DNA from: Valencia hispanica
Taxonomy: Eukaryota > Chordata > Actinopteri > Cyprinodontiformes > Valenciidae
Reading direction: 5' to 3'
Assembly: GCA_963556495.2 (NCBI GenBank)
Contig: OY747702.1
Location: 42,761,180 to 42,825,179, forward strand
Length of the DNA stretch: 64,000 nucleotides
Every line of letters starts with the position of its first letter. The first letter of the stretch is position 1. This document shows, in pieces, positions 34,483 through 45,745 of the stretch. The notes under the pieces are model-generated. The model saw nothing but the letters and a program-made list of their open reading frames with translations. It was not told the DNA's origin and did not search any database. A program made the position numbers and the translations under genes.

Positions 34483-35053
34483 CAGGGGTGTTTCCTGGAC
34501 CTGAAAACATTGGGGGCTGAGCCCACACACTCGTATGACATTTTTCCACTAGTACCTACCCGGCCCGGGTCTACTCGGCCCCACATGGCTCTGCTCGGCC
34601 CGGGTTGCTTTTCCATTGCAAGACGGGACCATCTCAAGTGGATGGGTGCGTCATATGGTGGGCAGCCCTAGAGGGCGTAGCTGCGCAATGCAATAAAAAC
34701 AAAGAGAATGTAGAGGGAAGGCATTTCAACGCAACAATGGCGGCCACCGTAGCGATTTAGAACTTTCTGCTCAGCCTGTGGGTTTGTGTTAGTCATTGAA
34801 GACTAAATACCCAGAAAAAGCTGCATGCTGCAAGGGAAAACACAGCGGAGAAGTACAGAAGAGTGTGGGAAGCCCTGCAGGAGTATGAACTTACGGACGG
34901 CGACTTGTGAGGGTAAGCTTGTGCTAACATTAGCCTGCTGTGGTGGCCTGTAAATACGCTATGGATATGTTTTTATACGGCAAAGTGCAGCGTAAAAATT
35001 AAATGTTGCCAAAATAGCTTTAGTAATATATATTATGTGTGTGCGTGTTTCAG

Positions 35054-36212
35054 ATTTGTGCTCTGCAAGGCCGTCGCAGGCGACCGTCAGTGTGGGCGTT
35101 TAACCGGGCATCGCGGTGGTGGGATGTCGTCGTTCCTGGTTTCAACGAGGCTCAGTGGCTACAGAACTTCAGGATTTCGGAACAAACATTCATCTACCTG
35201 TGCAGCAAATTACGTACAGCTCTGGAGAGACATCACACGTCTTTCCGCCGATGTGTGCCCTTACAGAAGAGAGTTGCCATTGCTCTGTGGAAGCTAGCTA
35301 CAGGCTCAGAGTACAGGAGTATAGGACATCTTTTTGGAGTCAGCATCACAACAGTATGTAGGTGTGTGAAAGAGTTTTGTGCTGCCGCAGAGACATTACT
35401 AGTGCCAGAGCAAATCAGTTTCCCTGATGAAAACAAATTTGGAGAAATATCCATGTACATTGAGAAAGGGTGGGGTCTTCCACACTGCGTGGGTGCAATA
35501 GATAGCTCCCACATACCCATCATAGCCCCTCCGCAATATCACACTGACTATTTCTGGCACTCTATAATCCTCCAAGGTGTTGTGGATGGAAAGGGACTGT
35601 TTTGGAATGTGTTTGCCGGATTACCTGGGAGCATGCATGATGCTGTGGGTTCTGAGGCTGTCCACGCTGTGGGAGTTGGCCAGCTGGGGAAACGTGTTTC
35701 CACCTCACACCAAGAACATTGATACGGTGGCAACCGGCTACTACATCCTAGGGGAGTCCGCAGATCCATTGCTGAACTGGCTGTTGAAGCCATTTAATGA
35801 CACCGGACTATTGACAGCTGAACACCACATGTACAATCAGAAATTCAGTAGAGCACATGTTGTTGTAGAAAATGCTTTTGGCAGGTTGAAGGGAAGTTGG
35901 CGGTGCCTTCTAAAAAGAAACGACTGTGATGTTAAACTTGTACAGTCGATGGTGCTGACCTGCTGTGCTCTGCACAACTTATGTGAAAGTCATGGAGAGC
36001 CTTATGAGACCTCATGGGATGAAGCTGTAGAATTAGCTGCAGTCCAGGCCATGGTGGCAGCACCACAGAATGTAGAGGAGGAGGGCAGAGATTCCCTAGG
36101 TCCCCCAATTGGGGAATTTTTCAACAGGCTTGAGACGACACAACCTGACAGAAAAAATAGTCATAATGCACATCAAATTAAACATAAGACCACGCGCTAC
36201 AAGGCTATCTAA
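35054..36212 (+). pseudogene. Harbinger DDE transposase, frameshifted
   Basis: Begins after an acceptor (GTGTTTCAG at 35045-35053) with ICALQGRRRRPSVWAFNRAS. A helix-turn-helix region follows (QKRVAIALWKLATGSEYRSI, GHLFGVSITTVCRCVKEF). The DDE nuclease comes next: the first Asp in GAIDSSHIPI (35501-35503), the second in GSMHDA (35639-35641), the Glu in VVVENAFGRLKGSW (35868-35870), then VLTCCALHNLCESHGE. One extra base right after HDA (about 35642-35650) shifts the frame; the second frame resumes with LRLSTLWELASWGNVFPPHT. The usual GDSAYPL loop reads GESADPL. The first exon, expected around 34738-34915, has in-frame stops. The protein cuts and pastes the element together with the Myb-like partner. 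Confidence 0.8.
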
Positions 36213-37689
36213 ACTATTTTTACCAACCACAAACACAACTCAGATGCCACGTAAATAACTATTTGTGAACAAACTCGTAACATCATAGTTTTGTCAACCT
36301 CACATCATAGTTTTGTCAACCCAGCCGCCACATTTCTGGCTCTACCGCAGCAATACTTTGTCCTAAATTCACAAGCAGCCCCTCAAATGAAAGCAGAGAA
36401 CCAGCCGATTCCAAGAATACATCTGCCAAGACGCTACACCAAAGCACCGGGGAGATTTAAGCCAAAGTATAACACAACAGGAAATAGCTTTTCAGAATCG
36501 CAGTAGTAAAATTTGCCTTTCCTTTGCTGTTTTGCCGTGAAAAGATGATTTCTTCGGCAAATAAACGTTATTTTCTGATACTTCCATCTCTTATGCACCA
36601 TTCAGCACTTTTCTGGCGTTTCTCTTACTATTTGTGGCTCCTAGAAAGTGTTTGTCATCTGTTCGCTGAGAATGCTTGCACTTCCTGGTGGCTCTGCTCT
36701 CTGGTTGGCTGACTGTGTTGTCAATCTTGTTTGGAAAGTTTTGGTAAGTATTCTATAGGCTTCTACGAATCCAACGAGGTATTGCTCATCAAAATTGACC
36801 AATCCGCTGCAAGGGTAGGTCTTTGCGTAAAATAAAAATTACCAGCCGGCAAGGCAGGCGCATTACGCAAGAGGGCGCACAGCGCACAGGATAAAAATAT
36901 ACATATATACATTATTGCATTATTATAAGATTTTATTGCATTATTATAAGATAAGATAAAATAAAAAATATAACTTTAATATGACAAAAATAGAAATGGC
37001 ACTTTGTGCCAAACTGTGCCAAATTGGACACCTCGCCTGACTTGCCTGTACTAAAACCTCTCTAGTTTTGTCCTGCTTCACATAATCAGTATCAAGTTTT
37101 GCAGAGATAATGTCCATATGTTGTATTTACATTTTATTGAGTAACCACTGCCATTCAAGCAGTATCCATAGAGGTTTTCAATATAAAACATGTTTATTTT
37201 TTTAGGCGGAGCAAAAAAAACACATTTCTGCTGTGTTCCGTCTTCAGTTTCTCCTAAACAGTAACAGATAACATGCATAATGATACATCTATCAATTCTA
37301 CTCAATGTTACCTTTACAATGATACCAAAATGGTTCAAATACTCCTTTTGGTTGATGAAATATACAAATTTTTAATGGGTAAGCATTTTTCGAGAAACAG
37401 GCTTTAAATTAGGCCGATTAAAACTTGTTTTTTCCTCAGAACTTTATTTTTATCATGGATTTGCAAGTTGTGGTACTATGCTACATAAGAACTGGTTTCA
37501 GCCTCCAGGGTATTCATTTAATTCTGTAGATTTAAGAAAATTTGTTTGGCGTAATCAGTTCTATAACGTAAATGCTGCTACAAATTCCACTGTAAATCAC
37601 AGCCAGAGTCCATGTAAGAAATAAAAACCACAATGCAAGTATATTCACACATTACTATTTTATTTACAGTGTAGATAAACATGTCAACA

Positions 37690-38940
37690 TCAGGCAGGTC
37701 TGTTCAAGGAGCGAGCTATTTCGCCCAGCACTCCAAGGAAGGCTTGGTTGAAGGCCGCGTTCTGTCCCAGCTCTTCTCTTCTGAGGGCCACTTCCTAATC
37801 TCTTGCCTCCCGTGCATCATTGATTAGCCGACAAAGGTGATTTTCGCGCTGGGCCCGGTTGTTCTCATCCTCTTCTTGCAGCACTGCAACTAATGTGTTG
37901 TCAGAGACCCTCTTCCTCTTACCTGAGAAAAAAGATCAAATTATTGCACCCTCAAAACGAGTGCTTCAGTGATGGTGTGCTCAATGCTGTGATTCTGGTG
38001 GGGCTGTTTTGACGGCTAAGCTTGCAGTCCACGTAAAAACATGCACATACAAATTTAATGTGGAGGAACAGAAATACAAATCTCCCCTACTGTTTTAACA
38101 TTTACGTGAGAGCAAGCATATTTACACAACATTAAACATTCAGAGCGTACCAAAAAGTTCAAGCCTGAATGTATTGCTCTATGGGTAACTGATGAAAAAC
38201 AAATGTACACGGAACATACCACGGCCAACGGTGTGCTGCGCCGCAGGCTCTGCTGTGCTGGGCTGAGAGGACGGTCTGGCCAGCGTGGAGGCCGCTGACG
38301 GTCCGGGGTTGGAGTCCGGACTCGGAGAGCTTGAAGAGTCAAGGTGTAGAATCCCCTCGCCCGTCATAGCAGAGTCTAGAAGAATAAAATAAAACCTTAG
38401 GTCTATAGTTACAGCGCAAAGAGTAAACAAAGGATAGCCTCAGATTGGCTGCTAACTGTTCTCCATTGTCCTCATGGAGGGAATCATGGCGTCAGCAGGT
38501 CAGTGTGTTTACCACAAATGCGACCAGCTGCTTAACGTATGCTTAAAGTTAAACATATAAACTAACTTACCGTCATCAGTAAATGTATGAAGCAGGGCGG
38601 TGGCTGTGTCCAGGGCAGTTTCTCTACCATTACTGGCCGGTCGACTGCCGTGAATTGCATCCATCTGGTCGTACCATCTCCACGTTTTTCTGCTCGACCC
38701 ACTCCTGCCGTTGTAGTTCTTAATGGCGCGGTAATTGGACTTTAATTTCTTCAATTTCTCTCGCCACTGCTTTGGTGAACGCTGGTAGCCGTGAGACGCC
38801 ATAAGCTCCGACACCTCCTTAAACACCTTCTGATTACTTGAAGCTCCATCCAGCGCGCCCTGAATCTTGTCCTCAGCCAACAAGCACAGAAAGGCCTGTA
38901 CTTCAGCATTAGACCACAGGATTGCTTTCGCTGACTCCAT
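37690..38940 (-). pseudogene. Harbinger Myb/SANT-like DNA-binding protein, three exons, one stop
   Basis: Three exons splice in frame: 38940-38571 (donor GTAAGT), 38375-38220 (acceptor TTCTAG, donor GTATGT) and 37922-37690 (acceptor TTTCTCAG). Phases agree at both junctions and the total is 253 codons. Exon 1 is a trihelix Myb/SANT-like domain: ILWSNAEVQAFLCLLAEDKI, FKEVSELMASHGYQRSPKQW, REKLKKLKSNYRAIKNYNG and WRWYDQMDAIHG. Exon 2 is a Ser/Pro-rich linker. Exon 3 starts with a nuclear-signal-like KRKRVSDN, then a charged helix DENNRAQRENHLCRLINDAR and FNQAFLGVLGEIARS. A single TAG (37795-37797) interrupts exon 3; everything else is open. The family protein brings the transposase into the nucleus and to the element ends. 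Confidence 0.8.
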
Positions 38941-41113
38941 TTGTTACTGTTACTTTGATTTGCGAAACAGCTGCTGTAGCGAGAGTTTTAAAAATGGCGG
39001 GTCTGCACGTTGTTAAAAATGGTTCATCCTACGCAACCAGTGACTCCACCCTCTAGCCAATCAGTGGCCGACAGCCGTCTGACGTCGCTTTTTAGTCCCT
39101 GCTTGGCCCTGTTGGAACCGCAGCGAAGCTGGTACTAAAAATGGGATCGACTTGGTCTGACTCAGCCCGACTTCTGGCAGTAGAAAAACAATGGAACCAG
39201 GGCTGAGTCGGGCCAAGAGGTACTAGTGGAAAAACGCCAGTAGAGGAGTCTGGGGAACCTATGCAGTAAAAAAGCTTAATATTAAAGCCTTCTTGAGCAT
39301 TGTGGCACATTGTTTAAAGCCAAATATGGCAATATGTAATTCAAAATGTATTTATTTTCAAACTTAAACGTGACAATGTAAACAAGATGTCTAAATTAGT
39401 ATTGATATTAGGTAAGACAGGATGAAAAAATAGTCAATAGGTAACAATTTTTTTTATTTTATTCTTTCCCTGACGAGTCAATTCTGTGTCAGTTTGCATT
39501 GTGGACCTTTGTCTGCTGTTCTCTTCCTCATTTTCTGTCTTGTCTAGATCATCTATAAACCAAGTATAACATCAGATTTCTTTTATCATAATAGATGTTA
39601 TCAAAAGGTAAACATAAAAAAGAGCTTAATTTTTAAACATGATTAGCATTCAAGAGTCATTTATTGGGGGAAATAGGGTCAATTATATAATTTAGTTTTA
39701 ACTAGAAAAGCACTCGGGGAGTGCAGAGCTCAGTCAAGCCAGTTCAGTCCCAGTCAAGACAGCGGTCTTTGCACTCAGAACTAAAGTAAAACTGTTGATT
39801 TAATCAGTTGTGTATGATGAGAATAAGACAGAGAAACAGCTTTTTATTAGTTAAAATTGTTTGTGTTTTATGTTTACGCAAATCTTTTGCCCATGTTGTG
39901 ATTCTGATGTCTGTCACTCAGTCAAGGACCTGCCCTGCTTTTATTATAGTGTGACACCACAAGATCATCACTTGCCCCCATTTAGCCCTCTTTAAAACTT
40001 CCTAGATACACCCCTGCTCAGCAGTCTTAATGAACTTTGTTTGGGCTTATGTAAACATTATTATTCGAATATTACCTATAATCATTTTGAATATGAAACA
40101 TATTCATAAACATATTAAGCAATAAAACACATAGGATTCCAAGTTTCTGTACAATTTCTCTCTGACTGGTCATACCGTAGTGTTTCTGTTGCATTCACTG
40201 AAGCCAGGAAATTACAAAACTGTCTTCTTCATTAATGTCATACGGCGGCTCAGTTAATGTAAACTTGTCCCTTCTGGGGTAAAAAAAACAATCTGGGCTT
40301 GATGAGAAATTTTCGAGGCCAGAGCCGGGAATGCCCTGGCCGGGTGATGCTACTGGTGAAAACTATAGAAATAAAAGTCAAGCCGCCCATAAACCTAGTG
40401 AATCTGACAGGGAACCTGAGCTGATGTTGAATGGATTGGCAGAGCATGTGTAGCAGATTTATTCTTTTCCTCCATCTTTAGGAGGTGAGAGGCACTAGTG
40501 ACAAAAGAAAACAAAACATTTGACTGTCTAATAAAACAAAATGCAGCAATAAATGTATTTGAGTCTTTAGGATCTTCACATGTGTGCATCGGTCTTCTTA
40601 CAGATTGACAATCCAACATTTATCTAGAATTTTGGATCCAGGTTCAAGATCGGCAGTCTTCTTCGCGTCAGCTTCAGAAACCTCAAAAATGGGAAAGAAC
40701 AATCATAAATAGTTGTTCAGTGTGTTGGCACATCTTTAGCCCTAAGTGAAGATATAAGAGCATTTTGGGTACTGCTGGGGGAGAATGTCCTTACAGCCTG
40801 AGGGTCCCTCACATGGGGGACGCATGTAGTTCTAGACATAGATGCTAAATTTATGCCCAATTTGAACATGAATGTTGTCTATCCATACATCTAAATAAAC
40901 AGAGCCTGTGCTAGAATGCCATATAAAGGTTTTTACCTGCCTTAAATGCAACTAAAACTACTAAATTATATGACATAAGTACCCCACCCATGTGATTAAT
41001 TTGTCACATCTATAACACAACAGAACTTCAGATTGTTTACACCCCTGAGCCCCACGGCCTGTCTTTCCACAGTGCTCCAGACTCTTAAAGGGGAGTATGG
41101 ATGATGACACAAG

Positions 41114-41247
41114 TACCTCTTTGAATCAGGTGGGCTATTATTTAGGATGCTGTGGGAATACAGGTCATCTTTAATGTTTCACGTAAGTGACAATAAAACT
41201 GTTACATTTGATTTATCAAATAATAGCCCACCTGATTTGCAGATGTA
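41114..41247. repeat. Inverted repeat with ~32-base arms
   Basis: AATCAGGTGGGCTATTATTT occurs near 41126 and its exact reverse complement near 41216. Outside this 20-base core the match continues through AGTAC and TCT. The loop is about 68 bases. It could be a very small foldback element or a transcribed hairpin. Confidence 0.7.
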
Positions 41248-42015
41248 CTCGAGAATGTCCCGTTCATGTCCTACTGCGTTTTGACCAGTCCCATTGGCTG
41301 ATCGTGCTGTCAATCTAATTTCTGTGTGTATAGCTTCATTCTATTGGCCCTGACGATTTCAAAGAGGTCTCAACCATCCGAGTTGACCAGTCACATAGAT
41401 ACAACATCCATGTTAGTGAGAGAAAAGCATAGTTTCGTCAATGTTATATAAATAGGAAATGTCTGGAAAACATTTTTGAAAGATAAAACCAGTTTTATTT
41501 GAATGTTTTTTGAATCTTTTAAAAAAATCTTGTATTCTACATCAGAAAAGTAAAATGGCACAGACTTGGCACTCTGTGCCAACCTTGCCTTTAGTTTCTG
41601 TATAGAAACTTCTATAATGTTTTTCAGTTTATTAGAATCAATATTTATACAGATAATGTTAAGATTTTTAACCATGCAATGATTGCGGTTTGAGGGTGCA
41701 GCTGCGTTTTTCCAAAGAGACATTCATCTGAAAAGTTAGTTGTTTTTTTTCAGACGAACAAAAAAAACGTTGTTTTTTTTTTACAGTGTGCCACATTCAT
41801 TTACACTTAAGCAATAACACCTAAACTGATATCTACACATTCAAATGATTCTCACAAGGGTTCCCTTTATTATTTGACCAAAAGTAATCAAATAGACCTT
41901 GTGGATACAGAAATATACAAATTTAATTACAGGCATGTCATTTTCGAGCAGATCTCTATAAAAAGAGGCCTCTGCCTCTAGGGTTGGCACAAAACACCCA
42001 ACCAGGTTTAATGTT

Positions 42016-42045
42016 GCTTATGTTACACCCCTGGCACCAGGTGTA
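42016..42045. repeat. Short stem-loop
   Basis: ATGTTACACC and GGTGTAACAT form a perfect 10-base stem, extended by TGG/CCA across a two-base bulge, with a tiny loop. Confidence 0.6.
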
Positions 42046-42699
42046 ACATCAAAGAAGAACCACACTGAGAAAAACAACAACTATTAACCCTCTTAACAAT
42101 TGATGTCAGTAGAAGCAAAGGTTTATTTCAAAATTTGAAGCAAACCAACAATCACAGAAGAACTCCCACAGGGAAGCTTTAAGCTTCTGGGTCTCAAAGG
42201 CCAAAATAACAAAGAACGGCTCTACAACTCTACCTATAGGAAAACAAAAAAGAACAATGGCTGAAGGCTGGAACAGAAATGGCAGAGAACACCTACCGGC
42301 TTCCACTGTGGACAAAAGAAAAACACATGCCTTTTGGTTGCACAAACTTATTCACACAATAATAATCTCTTGTCTGGCTGTACAAGTGTTCAGCAAACAG
42401 ACAAGAGCACTGCAGATCAAGGCCCAGTGAAACAAAAGGGGCCTAACACTTCTTCTTTTTTATAATTTTATGGCAGTTGGCAAACAATAATTTGGTGCAT
42501 TACCGCCACCAACTGCTTGGAGTGTAGACTGGAATGACACCCAAACAAATAAAAAAATTAATTAAAAAAAGCCTTATATCCCATCATACAAGTGAGTTCG
42601 TTTTAGAAACTGAAATAAAGCCATAAAACGTTCACATCCCAAAGTTCTTTGTTATACATCCTTTATGTCTAGCTTAATCCTGTTTTTCCCAAAATTATG

Positions 42700-43405
42700 G
42701 ATCAATTGTCTTCTTTCTTCTTGGTAATTTTGACAACAGAACATGTTCTATAGTTTAATTTACTCCACAACGAGTACATTTCCCTGTTTGATGTTTCCCT
42801 ATAATGAAGAAAGTACTAATTAACCCAGTATGTCCAAATCTGAGTCGAGATATTATTGCCTCCTCTCTCCTGGTCCTCTCTGTCCTTCTTATGTCTCCTG
42901 TTTTCCTTTAAATAGAATAAAACCATCTCCTTGTCCTTTCCTTCTCCCATCGCTTTGCCATCTTTCCCTCATTTCCTGTTTTATCAAGCTTTTCATTTCA
43001 GATATGCTAATGTTTAAATCTATTTTATCTGTTTTTGCAGCCTCTTTTGCCACTTTATCTGCCTCCTCCTTGCCATAACGGTGCTGGTACCCAAACTAAA
43101 TTAACTATTAGTCCCATCATATTTATTCTAAAGACAGTTTGTAGAATCTCAACTAAAATATCAGGTCTGCCTTCTGATTTACTGTCTTCCAAAATGCCTT
43201 CTTTTACAAAATCTAGACATCCTCCTCCTTTACCTTCTTTCCTATCTCTACGTATACTGCTATATCCTTTGATTACAAAATTTAACCATGGTTGGTTTCA
43301 ACCATGTTTCCTGCATATACATTTTTTTTTTTTACTAAATTTGTTTATGAATCCTTTAAACTTTTGCCCGTTTGCTAATAAACTTCTAGAATTCCATTGC
43401 AGAAT
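42700..43405 (-). pseudogene. ORF2 remnant: endonuclease joined in frame to RNase H
   Basis: Begins MIILQWNSRSLLANGQKFKG (endonuclease first motif), with QETWLKP soon after and, past a frameshift, GYSSIRRDRKEGKGGGCLDF and VKEGI. Without a stop it continues ILEDSKSEGRPDILVEILQT and NMMGLIVNLVWVPAP, which is the end of an RNase H domain (WVPAH is the family wording). Another frameshift leads to EEADKVAKEAAKTDKIDLNI, then RREEAIISRLRFGHTGLIST and IGKHQTGKCTRC, the C-terminal zinc-binding tail of I-group ORF2. The rest of the endonuclease, the whole reverse transcriptase and the start of RNase H are absent; the junction lies near 43195. Confidence 0.75.
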
Positions 43406-43499
43406 GATCATGTTATCTTCTGTCCTGATGTTCCTGGCTTCCCATCTCCCCTAATCTTTTGTGTATATGTTCCCATGAAAATCTCTGCTCCTTTCACAA

Positions 43500-44580
43500 T
43501 CATTAAATTTTTTTCTGTTTTGTGTTTTACCTGATCTGCACAGTTGATGACGTATGCAATGAATAACATGATCTTCTCCACTGTAATGGCTGTATCTGCT
43601 CTCTCTCCTTCGGTCAATCCTGATGATGATGAGGATGATACCTGTTGAACTCTTGGTACTTCAGTCTCTTCTTTCTGTACTTTAACTTTTTTAACAGCCT
43701 CTGCATAGCTGATGTTATCTGCTTTAATCTGTTCAACTTCCATATGTCCCCCTGTGCTGCCCCCCACAATTACAACATTTATCTCACACATTGTCCTCAC
43801 ATTCCTCATACCTATGATTATCTCCACTCTTAGGACACCTTTGCTGTCCTCTACATACTGCCGCTAAACAACCATATCTCTGACATTTGTAGCACCTGAA
43901 AGGGGGAGGGATATATGGCCTGACTGTGAAACACATGCCTCCTAGTTTAACTTTATCTGGTAAGCTAGATTCTTGGAACTCAAACATTACTGATAAACTA
44001 TCAACCTTCTCTCCATTAATTGTTCTTAATAATCTTTTGATTTGAGTCACTTCCAAACCTTGAATACTCCGTTTAAGTTTTTCCAGATCCTCATCCTCTG
44101 GAATCCCAGTGATTATTCCTCTTGTGGTTTTATATTCCCCTACAAGTCTCCTTTCTACCTCAGTCTTTATACATATGTTCTCAATATGCATGATTTCATT
44201 CTTTTGTTCCTCTGTCTTACCTGCTATCGACAAATTTCCATCTCTTAGGATTCTCCCTTGTTGGACCTACCCTATTTTCTTTTTCCAAGTCCTTTGACAG
44301 CACAATCGGGCTAAACTGCATGTTTTCATCCTCCCTCCTAAATTTCAATATTATTTTGAATTTCTCTCTTACGTTCTTTCTAAAAACACCATTCCCTTCA
44401 TCTGAACTAATTTTTTCAGTCGCCCTTTTACGATGTGGCGTCCCAACCAAAATTTCATCCTCACCCCACTTGCTTCCTCTCCCTCGTCCTCATTCTTTCC
44501 CACCCGAAACTTTTGACCATTCCTCTATACCCATATCATCCTCATCATCTACCTGAGACACCTTTCCGGTCCAGTCACAA
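43500..44580 (-). pseudogene. I/Nimb-like LINE ORF1 with CCHC zinc knuckles
   Basis: The N-terminal part (about 44217-44450) reads REKFKIILKFRREDENMQFS. A frameshift near 44230 leads to the main frame (43784-44233): KTTRGIITGIPEDEDLEKLK, then SDS-like SLSVMFEFQESSLPDKVKLG, FTVRPYIPPPFRCYKCQRYG, a first knuckle CYKCQRYGCLAAVC with Cys in place of the usual His, and a second CPKSGDNHRYEEC with Ser in place of Cys. After another frameshift, DNISYAEAVKKVKVQKEE and a coiled region follow (43500-43760). ORF1 proteins of this group bind the element RNA. The altered zinc ligands and frameshifts show decay. Confidence 0.7.
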
Positions 44581-45067
44581 GCCAGTTTATGCCAACCTCT
44601 CTCCACCTTCTTCTTCAAAACTTAGACAAACAAGCTGCTAAACCGATGGCTCTCCTGGTTACTATGAGCGCGCCGACACGAGCTTCCAAATCCCGCCAAC
44701 CCCGATTGGCTGAGCTTGCCTCGTGACAGTTGTTTTTCCTCCAGAAGCCTAACACTTTGAGATTGAGTCCCTTTATGCTGTGCCTGATGAGCTGCAACAC
44801 ATTTCACTGTGGCAATCAGGTAGTCCTGAAACAAAGACGAGAAAAGAGCTCTCTCATGAGGAGAGGTCAGTGGACTTAACACTTCTGACCTGTAATGTTC
44901 TGACAGACAAGATAAACCACTTAAATCTGAACAAGAATTTCTACTTTATTATGAAAAAAACTGTGTAATGGATATGTAGCCTTTTGAACGCTCTCTGTCT
45001 AAGGCACTTACGATCTTTTCCAGCTTTAGCCTCCAATAGGTTATCTTTATGTCTCTCTTGTTTCTCA

Positions 45068-45745
45068 TCCATCCATTACCTGTACCCGTCCATCCTATGC
45101 AGGATTGCGGGGACACACACTGGTGTAAGTAAGTAAGTAAAGTTTATAGCACCCTTCACAGACCAGGGTCACAAAGCGCTTCACAATTAAAAACATACAT
45201 AGAAAACAGTACACATACAAGTCACTTCCAGAAACAAGTACAAAAGAAAGCTTCATTAAAATAATACACAAATGGCTATGTGGGGTAAGGCGAGAACGCC
45301 TGCCTAAACAAATGAGTTTTCAGTTGGGACTTGAAACTGTCCAGCTACTCTGACATTCGCAGAGACTGGGGAAGCTCATTCCAAAGGCGAGCAGCAACAG
45401 CCTGGAATGATCTGTCTCCTCTAGTTTTAAAACAAGTGCGGGGGACCATCAACAGGTTCTGAGTGGTGCCTATCTTCAGCAGTCACGCGGTGAGAGGCGG
45501 GGTACACCCTGGACAGGTCGCAGGGCAATACACAGGACAAACAACCATGCACACACACTCACACCTAAGGACATTTAAAGAGACCAATTTCCTCCCACAG
45601 TCATGTTTTTGGACTGTGGGAGGAAGCCAGAGTACGCAGAGAGAACCCACGCATGCACAGGGAGAAACTGTGCAGAAAGACCCCAGGCTGGGATTTGAAC
45701 CCGAGGCTTCTTCAAGGCAACAGTGCTACCAACTGCGCCACTGTG
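45068..45745 (-). mobile_element. V-SINE-like element, split by a LINE insertion
   Basis: The reverse complement starts at about 45745 with a tRNA-like head: TGGCGCAGTTGGTAGCACTG (box A) and GGGTTCAAATCCC (box B). It continues with the body CTCCCTGTGCATGCGTGGGT, GGCTTCCTCCCACAGTCC, TGTCCAGGGTGTACCCCGCC and ends near 45068. It is interrupted at 45126-45463 by a LINE 3' end flanked by TGGTG duplications. Confidence 0.75.
45126..45463 (-). mobile_element. L2/CR1-group LINE 3' end nested in the V-SINE
   Basis: The reverse complement encodes DRSFQAVAARLWNELPQSLR, then SFKSQLKTHLFRQAF, the C-terminal end of a LINE ORF2. The 3'UTR has GTGAAGCGCTTTGTGACC and a (CTTA)n tail. TGGTG at 45121-45125 and 45464-45468 marks the insertion. 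Confidence 0.75.

Larger units (their letters stand above)
34537..39238. mobile_element. PIF/Harbinger DNA transposon with two convergent genes
   Basis: TTTTTCCACTAGTACCT at 34541-34557 is matched exactly by the reverse complement of 39218-39234. Further in, both ends carry repeated GGCCCG and CTCGGCC/CTCAGCCC words. The right end reads AACGCC outward while the left is degraded (GACA for GGCG). Inside lie a DDE transposase on plus (35054-36212) and a Myb/SANT protein on minus (37690-38940), the normal two-gene plan of Harbinger elements. The 3 bases outside (TAT and AGT) do not match, so no target duplication is seen. Confidence 0.85.
34483..40016. mobile_element. Possible old hAT-like element split by the Harbinger insertion
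   Basis: CAGGGGTGTTTCCTGGACCT at 34483 pairs with the reverse complement of the sequence ending at 40016 (CAGGGGTGTATCTAGGAAGT). Both sides continue with a GGGGGC/GGGCT-rich block. CAG..CTG ends of this kind are typical of hAT elements. The 8 bases outside do not match, so no target duplication supports it. Apart from the Harbinger it holds about 0.8 kb of non-coding DNA. Confidence 0.4.
40017..42440. other. Spacer with two hairpins
   Basis: No recognised gene. Holds a near-perfect inverted repeat at 41114-41247 and a short stem-loop at 42016-42045. The minus-strand frame at 41391-41723 (110 codons) has no motif that I can name. Confidence 0.45.
42452..44746 (-). mobile_element. I/Nimb-like LINE with 11-bp target duplication, RT deleted
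   Basis: Flanked by GCCTAACACTT on both sides (42441-42451 and 44747-44757), a perfect 11-bp duplication. The minus strand has a GC-rich 5' leader, an ORF1 with zinc knuckles, an endonuclease start, an RNase H end, and a 3'UTR with CAGTTGGTGGCGGTAATGCA ending in an AAGAAGAAG-type tail. This 3' end and the RNase H are typical of fish I-group (Nimb-like) LINEs. It is only about 2.3 kb because the reverse transcriptase is missing. Confidence 0.85.
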
